From CAVCAD01 sp036653735 (GTDB taxonomy: Bacteria; Bacillota_I; Bacilli_A; RF39; UBA660): a DNA stretch of 33,994 nucleotides. The position numbers and the translations under genes were made by a program. Positions 24,143-33,020 of the stretch are shown piece by piece (within the stretch, counting starts at the first letter, position 1; every line of letters begins with the position of its first letter). Under the pieces are notes generated by a model. The model ran no database searches, had not been told where the DNA came from, and saw only the letters and a program-made list of their open reading frames with translations. The stretch spans positions 1 through 33,994 of the forward strand of contig JAVVTI010000007.1 in NCBI GenBank assembly GCA_036653735.1, written 5' to 3'.

Positions 24143-24679
24143 ATGGAAACAATAATATTTATAACAGCACTATTTATATTTCTAATATGTATTTTATTAA
24201 TAATATTCTTAAAAACTAAAAGTGATTTTAATAATATATTTAATAACGTATTTGTTTCCCAAGAAGAAATAAATTCATATCTATCTAAAAAGCAAGATTG
24301 TATATTTAGAATTCTTAATATACTAGAAAACAAACTAAAAATAGATCAATCTATATATAAGAGTATAAAAGTATCACTAAGCAAAAAATTATCATCAATA
24401 GATAAAGATAAAACACTAGAAAAAGAATATAATAATATTCTTAAAATTAGTGAAGACTTTCCTAAATTAAAGAACTTTAAAACATATAAAGAAATAATAA
24501 ATGATATAGAAACTATAAATACACACTTAGTAGCACTAAGAACTTTCTATAATAAATATACAACCATTTATAATAAGATGATAAAAACTCCTATATATTT
24601 CCCATTTGTTAAACATAAAAAATTAACACTCAAAAAATACTATGAAGAAAAAGTATTAAATGACACAATTAATTTTTAA
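24143..24679 (+). CDS. LemA-like membrane-anchored protein
   Basis: One N-terminal membrane helix (about 4-24) leads into a helical domain of about 150 residues. The closing part (DFPKLKNFKTYKEIINDIET, then ALRTFYNKYTTIYNKMI) follows the LemA pattern 'YPDLKANENFLxLQxELxxTENRIxxARxxYNxxVxxYNxxI'. Function of LemA proteins is unknown. The domain is expected outside the cell. TATAAT at 24115-24120 and AAGGAG before the ATG support independent expression. The end overlaps ung by 11 bases. Confidence 0.75.
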   Translation: METIIFITALFIFLICILLIIFLKTKSDFNNIFNNVFVSQEEINSYLSKKQDCIFRILNILENKLKIDQSIYKSIKVSLSKKLSSIDKDKTLEKEYNNILKISEDFPKLKNFKTYKEIINDIETINTHLVALRTFYNKYTTIYNKMIKTPIYFPFVKHKKLTLKKYYEEKVLNDTINF

Positions 24680-24689
24680 AATTAATTGT
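24665..24689. terminator. AT-only inverted repeat between converging lemA-like and ung genes
   Basis: ACAATTAATTTT and AAAATTAATTGT (24665-24676 with 24678-24689) form a near-perfect palindrome across both stop codons. There is no T-run, so terminator function is weakly supported. Confidence 0.3.
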
Positions 24690-25325
24690 ACTTATATTAT
24701 GAAAACTTAAAAAATCATTTATTTTAGAAAAAGGTTTACTACCAAAAAAACTTATTCTAGCAGAAAAAGGCGATGGATGAGAACTTTCTATTATTAAATG
24801 CTTTTTATTTTGTATTAAACATTTCTTTTTAAGAGCTTCCTTTCCCCATAGAACGAAAACCACAGGCTCTTCCTTTTTATCAATAATCCTTATAACCTCA
24901 TCACTAAACATTTCCCAGCCTATTTTACAGTGACTAAAAGCCTTATCCTCTACTACTGTTAATACACTGTTAAGAAGTAATACACCCTGCTCAGCCCATG
25001 AAGTTAAATCACCACATGTATTACTAATATGTATATCACTATATAATTCCTTAAATATATTATTTAAACTAGGTGGTATTTTCTTACCTATAGGTACTGA
25101 AAAAGCTAAACCTTGTGCCTCTCCCTCACCATGATATGGATCTTGTCCTATAATAACTACTTTAGTACTCTTATAACTTGTTAACTTAAAAGCATTAAAT
25201 ATATTATCAAACTCAGGATAACAAGTATTCTCCTTATACTGCCTTAAAACATTATTATACATATTAATAAATTCATTAGTATTAAATACATCTTTTAAAA
25301 CCTCATCCCAATCATTACCAATCAT
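24669..25325 (-). CDS. ung: Uracil-DNA glycosylase
   Basis: This family 1 enzyme removes uracil from DNA as the first step of base excision repair. The 218-residue protein has the water-activating motif GQDPYHGEGEAQGLAFS with Asp62, the GVLLLNSVLTV strand and the HPSPFSA loop with His183. The start is the ATG with AGGAGG seven bases upstream, not the frame's first codon 11 residues earlier. It overlaps the end of the upstream symporter gene by 11 bases, so it belongs to the long minus-strand operon. Confidence 0.96.
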   Translation of the reverse strand: MIGNDWDEVLKDVFNTNEFINMYNNVLRQYKENTCYPEFDNIFNAFKLTSYKSTKVVIIGQDPYHGEGEAQGLAFSVPIGKKIPPSLNNIFKELYSDIHISNTCGDLTSWAEQGVLLLNSVLTVVEDKAFSHCKIGWEMFSDEVIRIIDKKEEPVVFVLWGKEALKKKCLIQNKKHLIIESSHPSPFSARISFFGSKPFSKINDFLSFHNISTINFKN

Positions 25326-26520
25326 ACTTCTTCCTCCTAAATAAACTAAACAATCCAAAGAAATTAATAAATATTAAAATAAATATCATAATATCCGTTA
25401 TTACCCACATAATATCTATTTTTATAAATACACCACACATACAAAATAATACCACAATTAACTTAAAAAAGAAAATACTATATTTATGTCTTATAAAATG
25501 TTTTAAATTAGAAAGACCTATATAAAACCCGCTTATCATAGTAGTAACAGCAAACAATAATAATAATATAATTAAAATATATATACCAGTTCTACCAAAA
25601 TGATATGTAAAAACATTACTTATTAATATATTATAATTACCCTGAAATATACTATTATTCATATTATATATTATAATAAGAAAAGCAGTTAAAAAAGATA
25701 TAACAAAAGAAATAAAATAAGAAGAAAAAGTCTGCATAATAGCTTCCTTCTTAGGATCATTATTCTTAAACGAAGAAATACTTGTAGTACCTACTAAAAG
25801 CTCAGTTAAAAATATACTTCTTTTAATACCCACTAAACTACCTATTAAAAAAGTCTTAACATTAAAAGCATCTCTAAATATTAATATAGCAACATCCACT
25901 ATATCTTCATAATTATCAATTAAAACTTTACTACAGATAATAATAAAGAATAAACACATAATAGGTACTAATTTATTTAAACTACTCAATAATTCCTTAA
26001 GAGAAAAAAGAACAATACTTATTATCAAAATACTAATAAGAATAAATATAAACCATATATTCACACTAGTATTAATAACTAATATATTACTAAGCGTATT
26101 ACACTGTATCATTAAAAAAGCACAAGAATAAGTAAATACTAAAAGAAGTGAAGATATGATAGCAAGTCCCTTATTATTAAGACCATATTTATATATATAA
26201 TATGTACCACTCTCACCATCTTTTTTATAATAATTGCCAAAATAACTCTCTATATAATGAAAAGAAGAAGTTAACAATGTAAACAAACACATCCAAAATA
26301 TACTTCCAGTACCACCAATATATAAAGCACTAGCAGTCCCTATAATAGAACCTACTCCTATTTTAGACCCTAAAGATAAAAATAAACCAGTTTTATCACT
26401 ACTCTTAAAAACACTTAAAAACTTATTTATCTTATAATTATTAAACCCTATCTTATAACTTATATATATAGAACATAATACTATTATAATAATTAAAACT
26501 ACTTGTAAAATATTTATCAT
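25315..26520 (-). CDS. AGCS-family sodium:alanine/glycine symporter-like protein
   Basis: This membrane carrier of the alanine-or-glycine:cation symporter family has about ten hydrophobic helices. The family block is recognisable in SLGSKIGVGSIIGTASALYI followed by GGTGSIFWM (compare GTVGTGNIAGVATAIxxGGPGAxFWM). A GTYYIYKYGL segment also matches. About 401 residues makes it shorter and more divergent than usual (about 450-480), so transport specificity is uncertain. The start is unclear: ATG at 26518-26520 or TTG at 26524-26526, neither with a well-spaced ribosome site (AGGAAG is 13 or 19 bases away). Its 3' end overlaps ung. Confidence 0.8.
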   Translation of the reverse strand: MINILQVVLIIIIVLCSIYISYKIGFNNYKINKFLSVFKSSDKTGLFLSLGSKIGVGSIIGTASALYIGGTGSIFWMCLFTLLTSSFHYIESYFGNYYKKDGESGTYYIYKYGLNNKGLAIISSLLLVFTYSCAFLMIQCNTLSNILVINTSVNIWFIFILISILIISIVLFSLKELLSSLNKLVPIMCLFFIIICSKVLIDNYEDIVDVAILIFRDAFNVKTFLIGSLVGIKRSIFLTELLVGTTSISSFKNNDPKKEAIMQTFSSYFISFVISFLTAFLIIIYNMNNSIFQGNYNILISNVFTYHFGRTGIYILIILLLLFAVTTMISGFYIGLSNLKHFIRHKYSIFFFKLIVVLFCMCGVFIKIDIMWVITDIMIFILIFINFFGLFSLFRRKKYDW

Positions 26521-26543
26521 AATCAATTATATCGACTATCTTC

Positions 26544-26978
26544 CTATTTATGATATTCTTCATTATTAATTATCTTAAACCCTCTATATATTTGTTCCAG
26601 TAATATTATTCTAAAAAGACCATGAGGAAAAGTCATCTTAGAAAAAGATATCCTCTTATCTATTACTCCAAGTACATTTTCATCAAACCCACAAGACCCA
26701 CCAATTAAAAAAGTAATATTACCTTGTACCATTAACTCATTATCTATCATTTTAGAAAATTCCAAAGAATTAATATTAGTACCATCAATACACAGCCCTA
26801 CAACATACTCATTTTTTTTAATATTTCTTAGTATACATTTACTTTCATCTTCTTTATTACTAGATTTAATAATCAAAATCTCAGTCCTATGATACTTATT
26901 TATCCTACGAAGATAGTCATCTACTCCATCCTTTAAATAAGATTCTTTTAAATTACCTACACAAATAATTCTTATCAC
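26544..26978 (-). CDS. rlmH: 23S rRNA pseudouridine-1915 N3-methyltransferase RlmH
   Basis: This SPOUT methyltransferase modifies pseudouridine 1915 in helix 69 of 23S rRNA. The 144 residues show the trefoil-knot SAM site FLIGGSCGF and the closing block MTFPHGLFRIILLEQIYRG, ending in the invariant YHK. The start is GTG, sharing one base with the walJ stop (TAGTG), with AGAGG seven bases upstream. The walJ-rlmH order is also common near the replication origin of Firmicutes. Confidence 0.96.
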   Translation of the reverse strand: MIRIICVGNLKESYLKDGVDDYLRRINKYHRTEILIIKSSNKEDESKCILRNIKKNEYVVGLCIDGTNINSLEFSKMIDNELMVQGNITFLIGGSCGFDENVLGVIDKRISFSKMTFPHGLFRIILLEQIYRGFKIINNEEYHK

Positions 26979-27736
26979 TATTTAACCTCTACTATAATCT
27001 TTTGATTAGCACACTTAATATTATTAAACGTAACACCATTATTAATAAGCACATTATTAACAGTTTCAATAGCTTTATCTGGTGTATTATTCTCTTCACT
27101 TAAGTGTGCTAAAATAACCTCTTTAGTATCACTACCTATAAATTCACTTAAATAATTACCACACATAGTATTAGAAATATGTCCCTTATCACTAAGAATT
27201 CTTTGCTTTAAATAGGAAGGATATCTTCCATTTAAAAGCATTTCAATATCATGATTACTCTCTATTATATAATAATTCCTATTTATAAGATATTTATAAT
27301 ACTTCATATGAATATAACCAGTATCAGTTAAATATACTAAACTACTACTATTATCCTCTATAACAAAACCATGTATAGAAGCACTATCATGAGAAAGAGC
27401 CATACAAGTAATACATACACCTAATATATCAATATGATTACTTAAATATATTACATTTTCTTGCTTTGTATCACCAAATAAAATATTACTTATCTTCTCA
27501 CTAACATAAACATATGGCTTATTATGATTTAAAAAAACTCTTAATCCATTTATATGATCAGTATGTTCATGCGTAATAAAAACATAATCAATATCACATG
27601 GTTTATACTTAATTTCATCTAACTTATGTACTAAGTCATTATATGAAATACCCACATCTATTAAAATATTACAAGTTTTACAACATACTAAAGTGCAGTT
27701 TCCTTTTGAACCACTAGAAAGAACATAACTCTTCAT
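26978..27736 (-). CDS. walJ: WalJ/YycJ metallo-beta-lactamase-fold hydrolase
   Basis: This MBL-fold protein is of the YycJ type, linked in other Firmicutes to the WalRK cell-wall regulon and to DNA-end processing. It has 252 residues. It opens with the family sequence LSSGSKGNCTLV and has the metal motif THEHTDHINGL (His56, His58, Asp60, His61), with later ligands in LSHDSASIHGF, LTDTGYI and LAHLSEENN. No WalRK genes are in the window. It overlaps rlmH by one base and abuts the M23 peptidase stop. Confidence 0.9.
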   Translation of the reverse strand: MKSYVLSSGSKGNCTLVCCKTCNILIDVGISYNDLVHKLDEIKYKPCDIDYVFITHEHTDHINGLRVFLNHNKPYVYVSEKISNILFGDTKQENVIYLSNHIDILGVCITCMALSHDSASIHGFVIEDNSSSLVYLTDTGYIHMKYYKYLINRNYYIIESNHDIEMLLNGRYPSYLKQRILSDKGHISNTMCGNYLSEFIGSDTKEVILAHLSEENNTPDKAIETVNNVLINNGVTFNNIKCANQKIIVEVK

Positions 27737-29178
27737 TATTTATATATACTCAGTGGATCAATACCATTCTCAGTCTTATAAGAACCCTTATATAAACTTA
27801 TATGTAAATGAGTACCAAAACTATAACCTGTATTACCCATAAGCCCAATAGTATCTCCTTTATTAACATTCTGACCCTTTTTAACAAGTATCTTACTCAA
27901 ATGCATATATACTGAAAAGTAACCATTATTATGATCTATTGTTACACAGTTACCTCTAGTATCACCACTAGTAGTACCTACTACAGTTCCAGCTTGAATA
28001 GAAAATATAGGAGAACCATGACCTACACATGCAATATCAACTCCATCATGAAATCTTCCCCATCTCCAACCTCTAAGAGATGTAATACAATATGGTTTTA
28101 AAGTAGGCCAAGCCCAGTATGTAGAATCTCCCACATAAACAGTCTGTTGTCCACCTTTATATACTATCTCATCAACAGGAGCAATAATCTGTTCTGTCTT
28201 AACATTAACACCCTTAGTCTTCATACCATTCTTAATTTCAAATTTAAACTCACTCTTAGCAAGCCCATCTTGTCCACTTTGTTTAACTATAGTAGTTCCA
28301 TAAGTCATACCACTATCATAGTGAACCTTAGTTTCATGCTTAATAGCTTGTTTCTCAACACTAGTTTCTTCAACTACAACTGTAACAAGAGGATTAACCA
28401 AAGCAACACTTACACTCTGACCAGGAAATAATAAAGCATTCTCACTAACTATATTAGGATTAACAATTAAAAATTCATCCACATTCAAATTATTCTTATA
28501 CGATATATCTTCAACAGTCTCCCCAGGCTTAACTATATAAGAATTACTAGACTTAGAAGCTCCAAATAATAAGAACTCACTTATATCAGTACTATTCTTA
28601 TAAATAATATCCTTAGTAGATATAAGAGTCTTCTTAATACTAATCTCTTCTTCTATTCTAATTCTATCAATAATAGAACCCTCGTCCAATATAGGTGCTT
28701 GTGCATTCTTTAAATATAACTCTAAAGTATCTTTATTAACAAAACTTCTAATAGTAGTCTTAATAGCCTCATCAAAATCTTCTTTTTTAAGTATATTAAA
28801 TACAATAGGATTTTCCTTCTCTATAGTAACCTCATAACCTTCTATAGAAAAAGGCTCTTTATTCTTAAGAGTATTATATACATCATTAATATTAGTAACA
28901 TTCTTATTATAAGTCTTTACCGCAGATATCTTTAAATTCTTAGGAGGATAAATCTTATCAACATCAAAATCCTTCTTAAGACTCTCTTGTTCATTATCAA
29001 TAAGATCATATAAACTTTCTTTATTATTAACAAGCCCTATCATCTTACCATCTAAATAAACTTTATATAAATTCTCAGCTCCATCTTTATATGTTTTACT
29101 ATTAACACCAATAAATAATACTAAAGAAGCAATTACTATAGATAGTAATAAAACCTTAAATATATTCTTCTTATTCAT
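27736..29178 (-). CDS. Membrane-anchored M23 (LytM) peptidase with LysM and G5 domains
   Basis: This cell-wall metalloendopeptidase-type protein has an N-terminal membrane anchor (about 8-26). A 180-residue helical/beta region follows, then LysM (about 213-260, YIVKPGETVEDIS), G5 (about 262-345) and the LytM domain (about 360-480). Zinc ligands His377 and Asp381 (FHDGVD) and His459 (GTHLHI) are intact, with His426 and His457 in catalytic positions, so it should be active. Such proteins cut peptide cross-links or activate amidases at division or sporulation. GAGG lies nine bases before the ATG, inside the dnaB end (8-base overlap). Confidence 0.92.
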   Translation of the reverse strand: MNKKNIFKVLLLSIVIASLVLFIGVNSKTYKDGAENLYKVYLDGKMIGLVNNKESLYDLIDNEQESLKKDFDVDKIYPPKNLKISAVKTYNKNVTNINDVYNTLKNKEPFSIEGYEVTIEKENPIVFNILKKEDFDEAIKTTIRSFVNKDTLELYLKNAQAPILDEGSIIDRIRIEEEISIKKTLISTKDIIYKNSTDISEFLLFGASKSSNSYIVKPGETVEDISYKNNLNVDEFLIVNPNIVSENALLFPGQSVSVALVNPLVTVVVEETSVEKQAIKHETKVHYDSGMTYGTTIVKQSGQDGLAKSEFKFEIKNGMKTKGVNVKTEQIIAPVDEIVYKGGQQTVYVGDSTYWAWPTLKPYCITSLRGWRWGRFHDGVDIACVGHGSPIFSIQAGTVVGTTSGDTRGNCVTIDHNNGYFSVYMHLSKILVKKGQNVNKGDTIGLMGNTGYSFGTHLHISLYKGSYKTENGIDPLSIYK

Positions 29179-30520
29179 TAGTTATTTCCTCACTTTTTAT
29201 AAAATTTTTAAAACTACTCATATTCTTTTCAAATATAACTTTAAATTCTCCTGTAGGACCATTTCTATGCTTAGCAAGTATTATAGTAACCTCTATATTA
29301 GATGCATTATAATTATCACCAGCATTCTCATCATATAGAAGAATAACACTATCAGCATCTTGCTCTATACTACCACTTTCTCTTAAATCAGATAGTTTAG
29401 GTTTCTGATCAGATCCCTTTCTCTTAACATTATCACGTGATAACTGAGCTAAAGCAAGTACTGGAACATCTAATTCCATAGCAAGCTTCTTAAGATCACG
29501 AGATACTTCACTAACTTCCTGTACACGATTTCCAGCATACTTAGTAGTACTTGATAATAACTGTAAATAATCAATTACTATTAAATCAAGACCCTTTTCA
29601 CTATTTTTTAGTCTTCTACACTTTCTTCTAATATCTCCCACAGTTACACCAGGAGAATCATCTAAAAACATCTTAGCATCAGCTAACTGACTTTGTGCCT
29701 CATTCCATTTCTTCCAGTCATTATTATTAAGTTTACCAGTTACAAGTAAACTACCATCTATTTGTCCTACTTGAGAGTACATTCTCTTAGCAATCTCTTC
29801 ACAACCCATTTCTAAAGAGAAAAAAGCAATAGTTTTTTTACTTAAAATAGCTGCATTATCTGCAATATTAAGAGCCAAAGCACTCTTTCCAGCACCAGGT
29901 CTACCAGCTAATATAATCAGTTGTCTAGGATGAAAACCATGTGTAAGTTTATCTAAATCATAAAACCCAGTAGAAACTCCTGTTATGCCACCTTTATTCT
30001 TAGAAAGAGCCTCTATCTCAGCTTGTACAACAGGTAATATTTCTTGAATACTCTTTATATTATTACCTATCTTATCAGTATTGACAGCTAAAATATTACG
30101 CTCAGCATTCTCAACTATTTCATATATTTCATCTTTCTCTTCATAACAATCAGTAATTATATCAGTACTTTTATCAATTAAATTACGTAAAATAAACTTC
30201 TCAAATACTATTTTAATATAATGATTCAAATTAGCAGTACTAGCAACAGCATTAAGAATCTCAGTAATATATTGCACACCACCAACCTTAACAAGTTGTT
30301 TCTTCTTATCAAGTTCATTACATAAAGTAGTAGCATCAACAGCAATATTCTTAGTATTAAGCTCTTTTAAACAAGCATAAATAATCTTATGAGCTTTATC
30401 ATAAAACATTTCTTCACTCATCTCTTCACATACTTTATCTAAAGCACTTTGAGATAAAAAAGCACAACCTAATATACTAACTTCTGCTTCTAAATTTTGT
30501 GGTTCTTTATTAACTGCCAT
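29171..30520 (-). CDS. dnaB: Replicative DNA helicase DnaB
   Basis: This is the hexameric replicative helicase (called DnaC in Bacillus). The 449-residue protein has an N-terminal primase-interacting domain from PQNLEAEVSILG. The RecA-like motor has Walker A GRPGAGKS (206-213), the FFSLEMG strand, the LIVIDYLQLL Walker B segment, and SRDLKKLAMELDVPV with LAQLSR. An SRE(L)-type block, KLSDLRESGSIEQDAD, is intact. A short-spaced AGGA precedes the ATG. It follows rplI by five bases, the classic rplI-dnaB pair. Confidence 0.98.
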   Translation of the reverse strand: MAVNKEPQNLEAEVSILGCAFLSQSALDKVCEEMSEEMFYDKAHKIIYACLKELNTKNIAVDATTLCNELDKKKQLVKVGGVQYITEILNAVASTANLNHYIKIVFEKFILRNLIDKSTDIITDCYEEKDEIYEIVENAERNILAVNTDKIGNNIKSIQEILPVVQAEIEALSKNKGGITGVSTGFYDLDKLTHGFHPRQLIILAGRPGAGKSALALNIADNAAILSKKTIAFFSLEMGCEEIAKRMYSQVGQIDGSLLVTGKLNNNDWKKWNEAQSQLADAKMFLDDSPGVTVGDIRRKCRRLKNSEKGLDLIVIDYLQLLSSTTKYAGNRVQEVSEVSRDLKKLAMELDVPVLALAQLSRDNVKRKGSDQKPKLSDLRESGSIEQDADSVILLYDENAGDNYNASNIEVTIILAKHRNGPTGEFKVIFEKNMSSFKNFIKSEEITNE

Positions 30521-30525
30521 ACTTC

Positions 30526-30963
30526 CTACTTTCTAAGATAAACATTTATATCACAAGTAACATCTTTATGAAGTGTAACTTTTATAATATGATTACCTAA
30601 TGTATTTAATTCCTCTCTTAACTTAATGTTCTTCTTATCTATTATTAACCCTTGTCTAACAAGTTCTTCATATATTTGTTTAGAAGAAACACTACCAAAA
30701 ACTTTATCATCTTTTCCAGTCTTAACCTTAAACTCTAACTTAATTAAAGAAAGTTTCTTCTGCATCTCCTTAGCTTCTAATAATATTTTCTCTGCATTCG
30801 CTTTATTTTTATCAAGTTCTTTATTAAGCACATCTAAACTCTTAGAAGAAAATACTACAGCATCACCTTTTTTAATAAGAAAAGATGCAAACCCATCTTT
30901 AGACTCTACAATATCATTTCTTTTACCATGACCCTTAACATCATTTAAAAGAATAAGTTTCAT
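30526..30963 (-). CDS. rplI: 50S ribosomal protein L9
   Basis: L9 binds 23S rRNA and helps maintain reading frame. The 145 residues show the N-terminal RNA-binding domain MKLILLNDVKGHGKR with VESKDGFASFLIKKG. A long central helix is rich in K and E, and the C-terminal domain starts GKDDKVFGSVSSKQI and ends with VTCDINVYL. The start is the ATG with GGAGG five bases upstream, four codons inside the longest frame. It heads the operon rplI-dnaB-M23-walJ-rlmH-symporter-ung. Confidence 0.98.
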   Translation of the reverse strand: MKLILLNDVKGHGKRNDIVESKDGFASFLIKKGDAVVFSSKSLDVLNKELDKNKANAEKILLEAKEMQKKLSLIKLEFKVKTGKDDKVFGSVSSKQIYEELVRQGLIIDKKNIKLREELNTLGNHIIKVTLHKDVTCDINVYLRK

Positions 30964-30987
30964 AAAACCCTCCAAACTTCCTTAACA

Positions 30988-31016
30988 ATTATAGCATATT
31001 ATTCATCAAATAGCAA
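30988..31016 (-). promoter_or_regulatory. Promoter of the rplI-dnaB operon
   Basis: On the minus strand TTGCTA (31011-31016), 17-base spacer and TATAAT (30988-30993) with a TG one base before it (extended -10), 24 bases before the rplI ATG. Confidence 0.7.
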
Positions 31017-31058
31017 AAGCCTCCTTGCAAAAAACAAAAAGTATTAAATTATTTTTTG

Positions 31059-31238
31059 CTAATTAACTTCATAAATAATAAGTGCTGAAAAGCAGTAAAC
31101 CTGTTCATCAGAAAATAAAGCACAAGATGTACTAAATTTAATATCAATAATTTTAGCCTCTATTTGGTATAAAAAATTATTAATACTTGTTTCTAAATCT
31201 TTTTCATGGTTTTCATCAATTACTTTAACTTTTATCAT
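31059..31238 (-). CDS. cse60: Sporulation protein Cse60
   Basis: Cse60 is a small sigma-E-controlled mother-cell protein of unknown function in Bacillus. The 59 residues match the family: MIKVKVIDENHEKDLETSIN, then KIIDIKFSTSCALF and EQVYCFSALIIYE. The frame is open nine codons further upstream (to 31265), but the family starts at MIKVKV. Neither start has a good ribosome binding site, which is unusual in this window. It is the last gene of the minus-strand run from 33930. Confidence 0.85.
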   Translation of the reverse strand: MIKVKVIDENHEKDLETSINNFLYQIEAKIIDIKFSTSCALFSDEQVYCFSALIIYEVN

Positions 31239-31274
31239 ATATAAATAGTAACACTCAACCATCAAAAAAAATGT

Positions 31275-31757
31275 CTAATATTGTTTAATATAATAAAAAC
31301 GTCTATTATAATTTTTATTATCTTTATATTTAATAAAAGCAGTAAACTTACCTCTAAAATCATCTATACTACCATTATAATTAATATAGCCACACAAAGA
31401 TAATCCTTTTTTACCCTCTGAAGGCAATAAATTTATTTTCTCATCAAAATACCCTATAGAAGGAAAAACATCCTTTGTTAATTTATCATGTATAATGATA
31501 GCACTCATACTATTAATACTTTCCTTAACATTATCTATAATCAAACAATATAATAAATTATCAGTTGATATCTTCTCAACATTAACTAAAATATCAAAAG
31601 GATAAGAATCCAAATTATTTTTGCTATAACTATTTAATTCTTTAATAGCATTATTATAAGACACTTCTTCTTTACTTTCTTTCTTGGAGCAACCACAAAC
31701 TAAGAAAGAAAGTATAAGAAATATAATAAAATATTTTATAAATATATTATATTTCAT
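31275..31757 (-). CDS. Unknown small lipoprotein
   Basis: A lipoprotein signal peptide with lipobox LVCG-Cys23 is followed by a charged linker (SKKESKEEV) and about 125 residues of mixed alpha/beta composition, so it should be anchored on the outer face of the membrane. I recognise no family. It lies eight bases after scpB and before cse60 on the same strand. No clear ribosome binding site precedes the ATG, so translation may rely on coupling to scpB. Confidence 0.75.
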   Translation of the reverse strand: MKYNIFIKYFIIFLILSFLVCGCSKKESKEEVSYNNAIKELNSYSKNNLDSYPFDILVNVEKISTDNLLYCLIIDNVKESINSMSAIIIHDKLTKDVFPSIGYFDEKINLLPSEGKKGLSLCGYINYNGSIDDFRGKFTAFIKYKDNKNYNRRFYYIKQY

Positions 31758-31765
31758 ATATAAAA

Positions 31766-32293
31766 TTACACTAAATCACTTTTATCTTTAAAATCTTCAA
31801 TAGAAGGCAAATCATTTTTAGTAGCAAGTCCAAAATAATCTAAGAATTCATTAGTTGTCCTATATAAAGTAGGCTTACCAATAGAATCTTCTCTTCCACA
31901 CTCTTTTAAAAAACCTCTAGCTACTAACTTTCTTACAATTTGTCCACTACTAACACCTCTTATAGTATCAATCTTAACTCTTGTAATAGGCTCATTATAA
32001 GCAACAATAGCAAGAGTTTCCAATGCAGCATTACTTAAAGTAAATGTAGATGAATTAGTTATAAGTTTATCATAATACTCTTTATGTTCATCTTTAGTAG
32101 TAAATTTAAAAGTATTACCTAAAAAAGAAATCTTAATACCTCTACTATCAGATTCATAATCTCTTCTTAAGTCACTTAACAAACTCTTACATTCATCCTC
32201 ACTTACTCCTGTTACAGATACTAAATCATCTAAAGTAATTCCATCATCACCAACTACAAATAAAACACCTTCAACAACACCTTTTAAATTCAT
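31766..32293 (-). CDS. scpB: Chromosome condensation protein ScpB
   Basis: ScpB is the winged-helix kite subunit of the SMC-ScpAB condensin that organises and segregates the chromosome. It begins MNLKGVVEGVLFVVGDDGI and contains the signature block FTLSNAALETLAIVAYNEPI, continuing with TRVKIDTIRGVSSGQIVRKL and a GRPxLYxTTxEFLxYFGL-like end (KPTLYRTTNEFLDYFGL). About 175 residues is normal. The start is the ATG two bases past the scpA stop; a TTG three codons earlier is also in frame. Confidence 0.96.
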   Translation of the reverse strand: MNLKGVVEGVLFVVGDDGITLDDLVSVTGVSEDECKSLLSDLRRDYESDSRGIKISFLGNTFKFTTKDEHKEYYDKLITNSSTFTLSNAALETLAIVAYNEPITRVKIDTIRGVSSGQIVRKLVARGFLKECGREDSIGKPTLYRTTNEFLDYFGLATKNDLPSIEDFKDKSDLV

Positions 32294-32294
32294 T

Positions 32295-33020
32295 CTAATC
32301 AACTCTTTCCAAATATATTTCTTTAAAATTATTATCTTGTTTAATCATTATTTCTCTATTCTTAGACATCTCTAATATAGATATAAAAGTAACTATAACA
32401 TATGGCTTACTAAACTCTTCAAACAAATCAGTAAATATAACCCTTCTACTTTTTATAAGAATATCTCTTATATATTTTACCCTATCTTTTACACTATATT
32501 CCTTAGAAGTACTTTGTACATTTAAAGGCTTATACTCCTCATTTCTTTTCATAAGATTCTTAAGAGCATCAAGTAAATCAAACACCGATACCTCATCATT
32601 ATTTTCAAGCTTCTTATCACAATAATTATCAATTACTTCAGGTAACTTAGTATAATAATTCTTCCTTTTACTTTCAAGTTCTTTAAACTTTCCAGATTGT
32701 TTCTTATATCTCTTATATTCCTCAAGTCTCCTCTTAAGTTCTTCCTCAGGATCATCTTCTACTTCTTCAGTTTCATATAAAACTTTAGGTAATAAACTTT
32801 TACTCTTCATTTCTATTAATTCAGCAGCCATAACTAAGTAGTCACTAGCTATATCTAAATTAAGATTCTTCATATCATTTATATATTTAATATATTGATT
32901 AGTAATAGTAACAATTTTTAAATCATTAATACTTAATTTAGATTGCTTAAGTAAGTGTAAAAGTAAATCTAGAGGCCCCTCAAAGATGTCTACCTTTACA
33001 TTATTCACATTTCCAACCAC
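32295..33020 (-). CDS. scpA: Chromosome condensation protein ScpA
   Basis: ScpA is the kleisin bridging SMC heads in the bacterial condensin. The core start VKVDIFEGPLDLLLHLLKQS is followed by INDLKIVTITNQYIKYI and AAELIEMKSKSLLP, all diagnostic. A charged linker and the C-terminal winged helix (VIFTDLFEEF, VTFISILEM) follow. The start is ambiguous: GTG at 33018-33020 or GTG at 33006-33008, both inside the upstream gene and both with weak ribosome sites; the first is given. It is adjacent to scpB in the usual order. Confidence 0.95.
   Translation of the reverse strand: MVGNVNNVKVDIFEGPLDLLLHLLKQSKLSINDLKIVTITNQYIKYINDMKNLNLDIASDYLVMAAELIEMKSKSLLPKVLYETEEVEDDPEEELKRRLEEYKRYKKQSGKFKELESKRKNYYTKLPEVIDNYCDKKLENNDEVSVFDLLDALKNLMKRNEEYKPLNVQSTSKEYSVKDRVKYIRDILIKSRRVIFTDLFEEFSKPYVIVTFISILEMSKNREIMIKQDNNFKEIYLERVD

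Noticed and set aside
31023..31056. GCAAAAAA ... TTTTTTGC inverted repeat after cse60
   Set aside because: Loop of about 17 bases and only two G-C pairs; it also lies beside the rplI promoter. Too weak to call a terminator.
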